This document shows positions 61,888 to 64,000 of a stretch of 64,000 nt of DNA, in pieces. The notes beneath the pieces were generated by a model. It saw only the letters and a program-made list of their open reading frames with translations, ran no database searches and had not been told where the DNA came from. This DNA is from Cryobacterium sp. Y11 (GTDB lineage: Bacteria > Actinomycetota > Actinomycetes > Actinomycetales > Microbacteriaceae): positions 1 through 64,000 of the forward strand of contig NZ_PJJO01000057.1 in the NCBI RefSeq assembly GCF_002929535.1, read 5' to 3'. The translations under genes and the position numbers were made by a program. The stretch's first letter is position 1, and each line of letters starts with the position of its first letter.

Positions 61888-61893
61888 AAGCTA
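61888..61893 (-). promoter_or_regulatory. -10 box (TAGCTT) of the SDR gene
   Basis: TAGCTT on the minus strand, 6 nt before the start codon; predicted leaderless mRNA. Confidence 0.45.
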
Positions 61894-61946
61894 GCCTCGT
61901 TGCGCGGCAACGGCCAGTGCTGGCTGGCCGGCCGGCCCGGTCGAAG

Positions 61947-61952
61947 TAGGCT
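61947..61952 (+). promoter_or_regulatory. -10 box (TAGGCT) of the amidase gene
   Basis: TAGGCT lies 6 nt before the ATG at 61959; predicted leaderless mRNA. Confidence 0.5.
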
Positions 61953-61958
61953 CGGGTC

Positions 61959-63389
61959 ATGGCTGATCCACACGAACTGACCGCCCTTGAACAATGGCAG
62001 GCCCTGCAGAACGGCGACATTAGCCCGAGCGAGCTCGCCGGGCATTATCTCGCCCGCATCGAGAAGTTCAATCCGGCGCTCGGTGCCTTCGTCACGGTGA
62101 CAGCGGAGACGGCCAGGGTCAGGGCTCGGTTCGTCGAAGAACGGATGCCGCGCACCGCGCCGCTCTGGGGCATCCCGTTTGCCGACAAAGACCTGCAATC
62201 ACGTGCAGGGGTGCCAGCCGGGTTCGGCTCGCGCCTGTTCGCGAACTACGTACCCGAGGAGTCGGACGACCTCGTGCTGGCGCTCGACGACGCCGGGGGA
62301 GTCAGCCTGGGAAAGACCAACACGCCAGAATTCGGGTTGCCCTCTTATACCGAAAGTCTCGCTGCGCCGCCGGCTCGGAACCCGTGGAACCTCGACCTCG
62401 GTGCCGGGGGATCCAGTGGCGGTGCCGCCACCGCTGTCGCTGCGCGCCTCGTGCCGTTCGCCCCCGGCTCCGACGGTGGCGGCTCGATTCGCATACCCGC
62501 TGCCGCCTGCGGTCTCGTCGGGCTGAAACCCTCCCGCGGACGGGTGCCGGCGGCATCCGGAATCGACAAGCTGGCCGGTCTGTCGGTCGGCGGCCCCCTG
62601 GCGCGCACGGTAGCGGATGCCGCGCTCCTGCTCGACGCCATGATCGCGCCCCGAGACGGTCGCCCCGACCACCACTTCGCCCTTCGAGCCCCGGGAGACG
62701 AGGCCCCGCTGCTGGCCGCCGCCGTGCGCGCTGAGGGCCGCTTTCAGCTGGGCGTCATGACCACATCGGCCTGGGACGATGACTACTCCATAACGATCGC
62801 CCCCGAAGCGCAGGCCGCGCTCGACCTCGCCGTCACGGGTTTCGCCGCCCTGCACCACGGACTCGAAGAGACAGCGCTGGTACCCGACCCGAGCTTCGCG
62901 CCGGCGTTTAGAACCATCTGGCAGGCCGGAGCGGCGAGCATCCCCGCCAACACCGAGGCCGAAATCGCCCTACTCGAGCCTCTGACCCAGTGGCTGCTCG
63001 CCCGCGGACGCGCGCTTGGGGCCCGCGACCTGGCCGAGGCGCTCGCCGCGCTGAGCGCGTTCGAGCGCTCGTTCATTCACCAGCTGTCGAAGTTTGATGC
63101 CGTGCTCACCCCAGCGATGGCGCTGACGCCGCGGCCGGTCGGCTGGTACGACGCTCACGACGGCGAGGCGAACTTCGCCCAGCAGGTGCAGTACACACCG
63201 TTCACCTCGATGATCAATGTGAGCGGGCTGCCAGCCATCGTGCTGCCGGTGCACCAAACCGACGACGGCCTGCCGATGGGCGTGCAGCTCATTGGTCGAC
63301 CCGGCGGTGAGGCGACGCTGCTCGCGCTCGGTGCGCAGCTGGAGCGCCGCATCCGTTGGCAGGATCGGGTGCCGCCCGAGCCGGCGTAG
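61959..63389 (+). CDS. Amidase signature family protein
   Basis: Encodes 476 residues. The Ser-cisSer-Lys triad is present: Lys77 in 'GIPFADKDLQ', cis-Ser152 in 'GAGGSSGGAATAV' and nucleophile Ser176 in 'GSDGGGSIRIPAA'. The family hydrolyses amides or acts in tRNA amidation; a stand-alone amidase without GatB/GatC nearby is more likely catabolic. The leaderless start is supported by TAGGCT. The real substrate is unknown. Confidence 0.9.
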   Translation: MADPHELTALEQWQALQNGDISPSELAGHYLARIEKFNPALGAFVTVTAETARVRARFVEERMPRTAPLWGIPFADKDLQSRAGVPAGFGSRLFANYVPEESDDLVLALDDAGGVSLGKTNTPEFGLPSYTESLAAPPARNPWNLDLGAGGSSGGAATAVAARLVPFAPGSDGGGSIRIPAAACGLVGLKPSRGRVPAASGIDKLAGLSVGGPLARTVADAALLLDAMIAPRDGRPDHHFALRAPGDEAPLLAAAVRAEGRFQLGVMTTSAWDDDYSITIAPEAQAALDLAVTGFAALHHGLEETALVPDPSFAPAFRTIWQAGAASIPANTEAEIALLEPLTQWLLARGRALGARDLAEALAALSAFERSFIHQLSKFDAVLTPAMALTPRPVGWYDAHDGEANFAQQVQYTPFTSMINVSGLPAIVLPVHQTDDGLPMGVQLIGRPGGEATLLALGAQLERRIRWQDRVPPEPA

Positions 63390-63404
63390 CCTGCCGGCGC
63401 GTGC

Positions 63405-64000
63405 CTACCGGCGCGCCGCCACCGGCCGCGACGGCCACCAAAACCGGTCGTCGACCAGAAACACCAGGGCTGGAACCAGCACGGTGCGTACGACGAGGGT
63501 GTCGAGCAGTACCCCGATGCAAACGATCACGCCGATTTGGGTCAACGCCACAACCGGCAACACTCCGAGCACGGCGAATACCGCCGCGATCAAAATTCCG
63601 GCGCTCGTGATCACCGCGCCGGTCGAGGAGAGCGCTCGCACCATGCCTTCCCGCGTGCCATGGCGCCGGGCTTCTTCCCGCGCTCGCGTGGTCAGAAAGA
63701 TGTTGTAATCCACGCCGAGCGCCACCAGAAAGAGAAAGGAGAACAGCACGACGTTGGTGTCGAACGCGGCAAACCCGAGCAGGTTCTGAAAGATCAGGTT
63801 CGAGGCGCCGAGGCTCGCGAAGAAGGTGCCGAGCACGGTCGCAATCAGCAGTACCGGCGCCACGAGGGAGCGCAGCAGCAGCGCCAGAATGAGAAACACG
63901 ATGCCCAGGATCAGCGGCAGAATCAGGTCCTGGTCCCGTTCGGCGCTGATCTTCGTATCGAGGGCCGTGGCATCGCTGCCCCCGACCAGTGATTGCGAAA
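63405..64000 (-). CDS. MMPL family transporter, C-terminal part (cut by window edge)
   Basis: The frame is open to the right window edge and encodes at least 198 residues. Four to five membrane helices are visible, with the RND/MMPL block 'FSFLFLVALGVDYNIFLTTR' and then 'ALSSTGAVITSAGILIAA'. Conserved Asp and Tyr in 'LGVDYNIF' relate to proton relay. MMPL proteins export lipids, siderophores or drugs by proton motive force. It is convergent with the amidase; the C-terminus is short and lacks a long cytoplasmic tail. Confidence 0.9.
   Translation of the reverse strand, partial: SQSLVGGSDATALDTKISAERDQDLILPLILGIVFLILALLLRSLVAPVLLIATVLGTFFASLGASNLIFQNLLGFAAFDTNVVLFSFLFLVALGVDYNIFLTTRAREEARRHGTREGMVRALSSTGAVITSAGILIAAVFAVLGVLPVVALTQIGVIVCIGVLLDTLVVRTVLVPALVFLVDDRFWWPSRPVAARR

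Noticed and set aside
1-64000. CRISPR arrays, prophage or insertion sequences
   Set aside because: No regularly spaced direct repeats, integrase, transposase or phage structural genes were found on reading the window.

Overview
The window is 64 kb of high-GC actinobacterial chromosome. The gene content points to the family Microbacteriaceae (a Cryobacterium, Salinibacterium or Leifsonia type organism); the genus cannot be fixed from sequence alone. Supporting signs are the MtrAB-LpqB operon, WhiB1, a SigH/SigR-RsrA pair, PdtaS, the fused E1/E2 2-oxoglutarate dehydrogenase Kgd, GuaB1, frequent GTG starts, and many genes whose start codon lies 6-8 nt after a TANNNT -10 box (predicted leaderless mRNAs). 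Most of the window is ordinary core genome.

Layout. 1-75: the 3' end of a 5S rRNA and its terminator, so an rRNA operon ends here. 76-568: gene-free and repeat-bearing. 569-7803: an RDD/SpoIIM pair and a minus-strand run of membrane protein, DUF4129, DUF4350, MoxR ATPase and DUF58, an uncharacterised envelope-type cluster. 7970-27311: mtrA-mtrB-lpqB-comF, hpf, secA, an Rv3235-like gene, a leaderless unknown gene, a SAF/CpaE-like pair, pdtaS, whiB1, bcp, rsgA, aroA, sigH and its anti-sigma factor. Much of this order matches the Rv3219-Rv3246c region of Mycobacterium tuberculosis as I recall it. 27485-39360: kgd, guaB1, two CNNM/CBS membrane proteins, NAD(P)HX dehydratase, a GT87-like membrane protein, a thiamine-binding protein and an MFS exporter. 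39427-42629: a response regulator, an unknown kinase-like membrane protein and a histidine kinase. 42694-47334: metX, metY, an acyltransferase and an SDR. 47335-48049: a second gene-free repeat island. 48050-56449: an ActP-type symporter, DUF485 protein and prpE on one strand, divergent from a GntR regulator and prpD-prpB-prpC on the other, forming a complete propionate (2-methylcitrate cycle) locus. 56614-64000: an S51 peptidase, ung, GNAT, FAD oxidoreductase, a DUF488 remnant beside an unknown gene, an SDR, an amidase and the 3' part of an MMPL transporter cut by the window edge.

How the parts work together. The methylcitrate locus looks self-contained: uptake, activation to propionyl-CoA, and conversion through methylcitrate and methylisocitrate, with two TGTATACA palindromes 63 bp apart between the divergent arms as likely GntR operators. 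The sigH gene carries a near-perfect 60-bp tandem duplication in its N-terminal extension and is preceded by a GGAAT-N18-GTT promoter of the type SigH/SigR itself recognises, which suggests autoregulation. MetX and MetY form the O-acetylhomoserine route to homocysteine.

No CRISPR array, prophage, insertion sequence or obvious new defence system was found. The most unusual material is non-coding: a ~160-bp repeat present at 23.5 kb and 47.6 kb, a 60-bp repeat present near both 0.5 kb and 47.9 kb, and a 19-bp tandem array.
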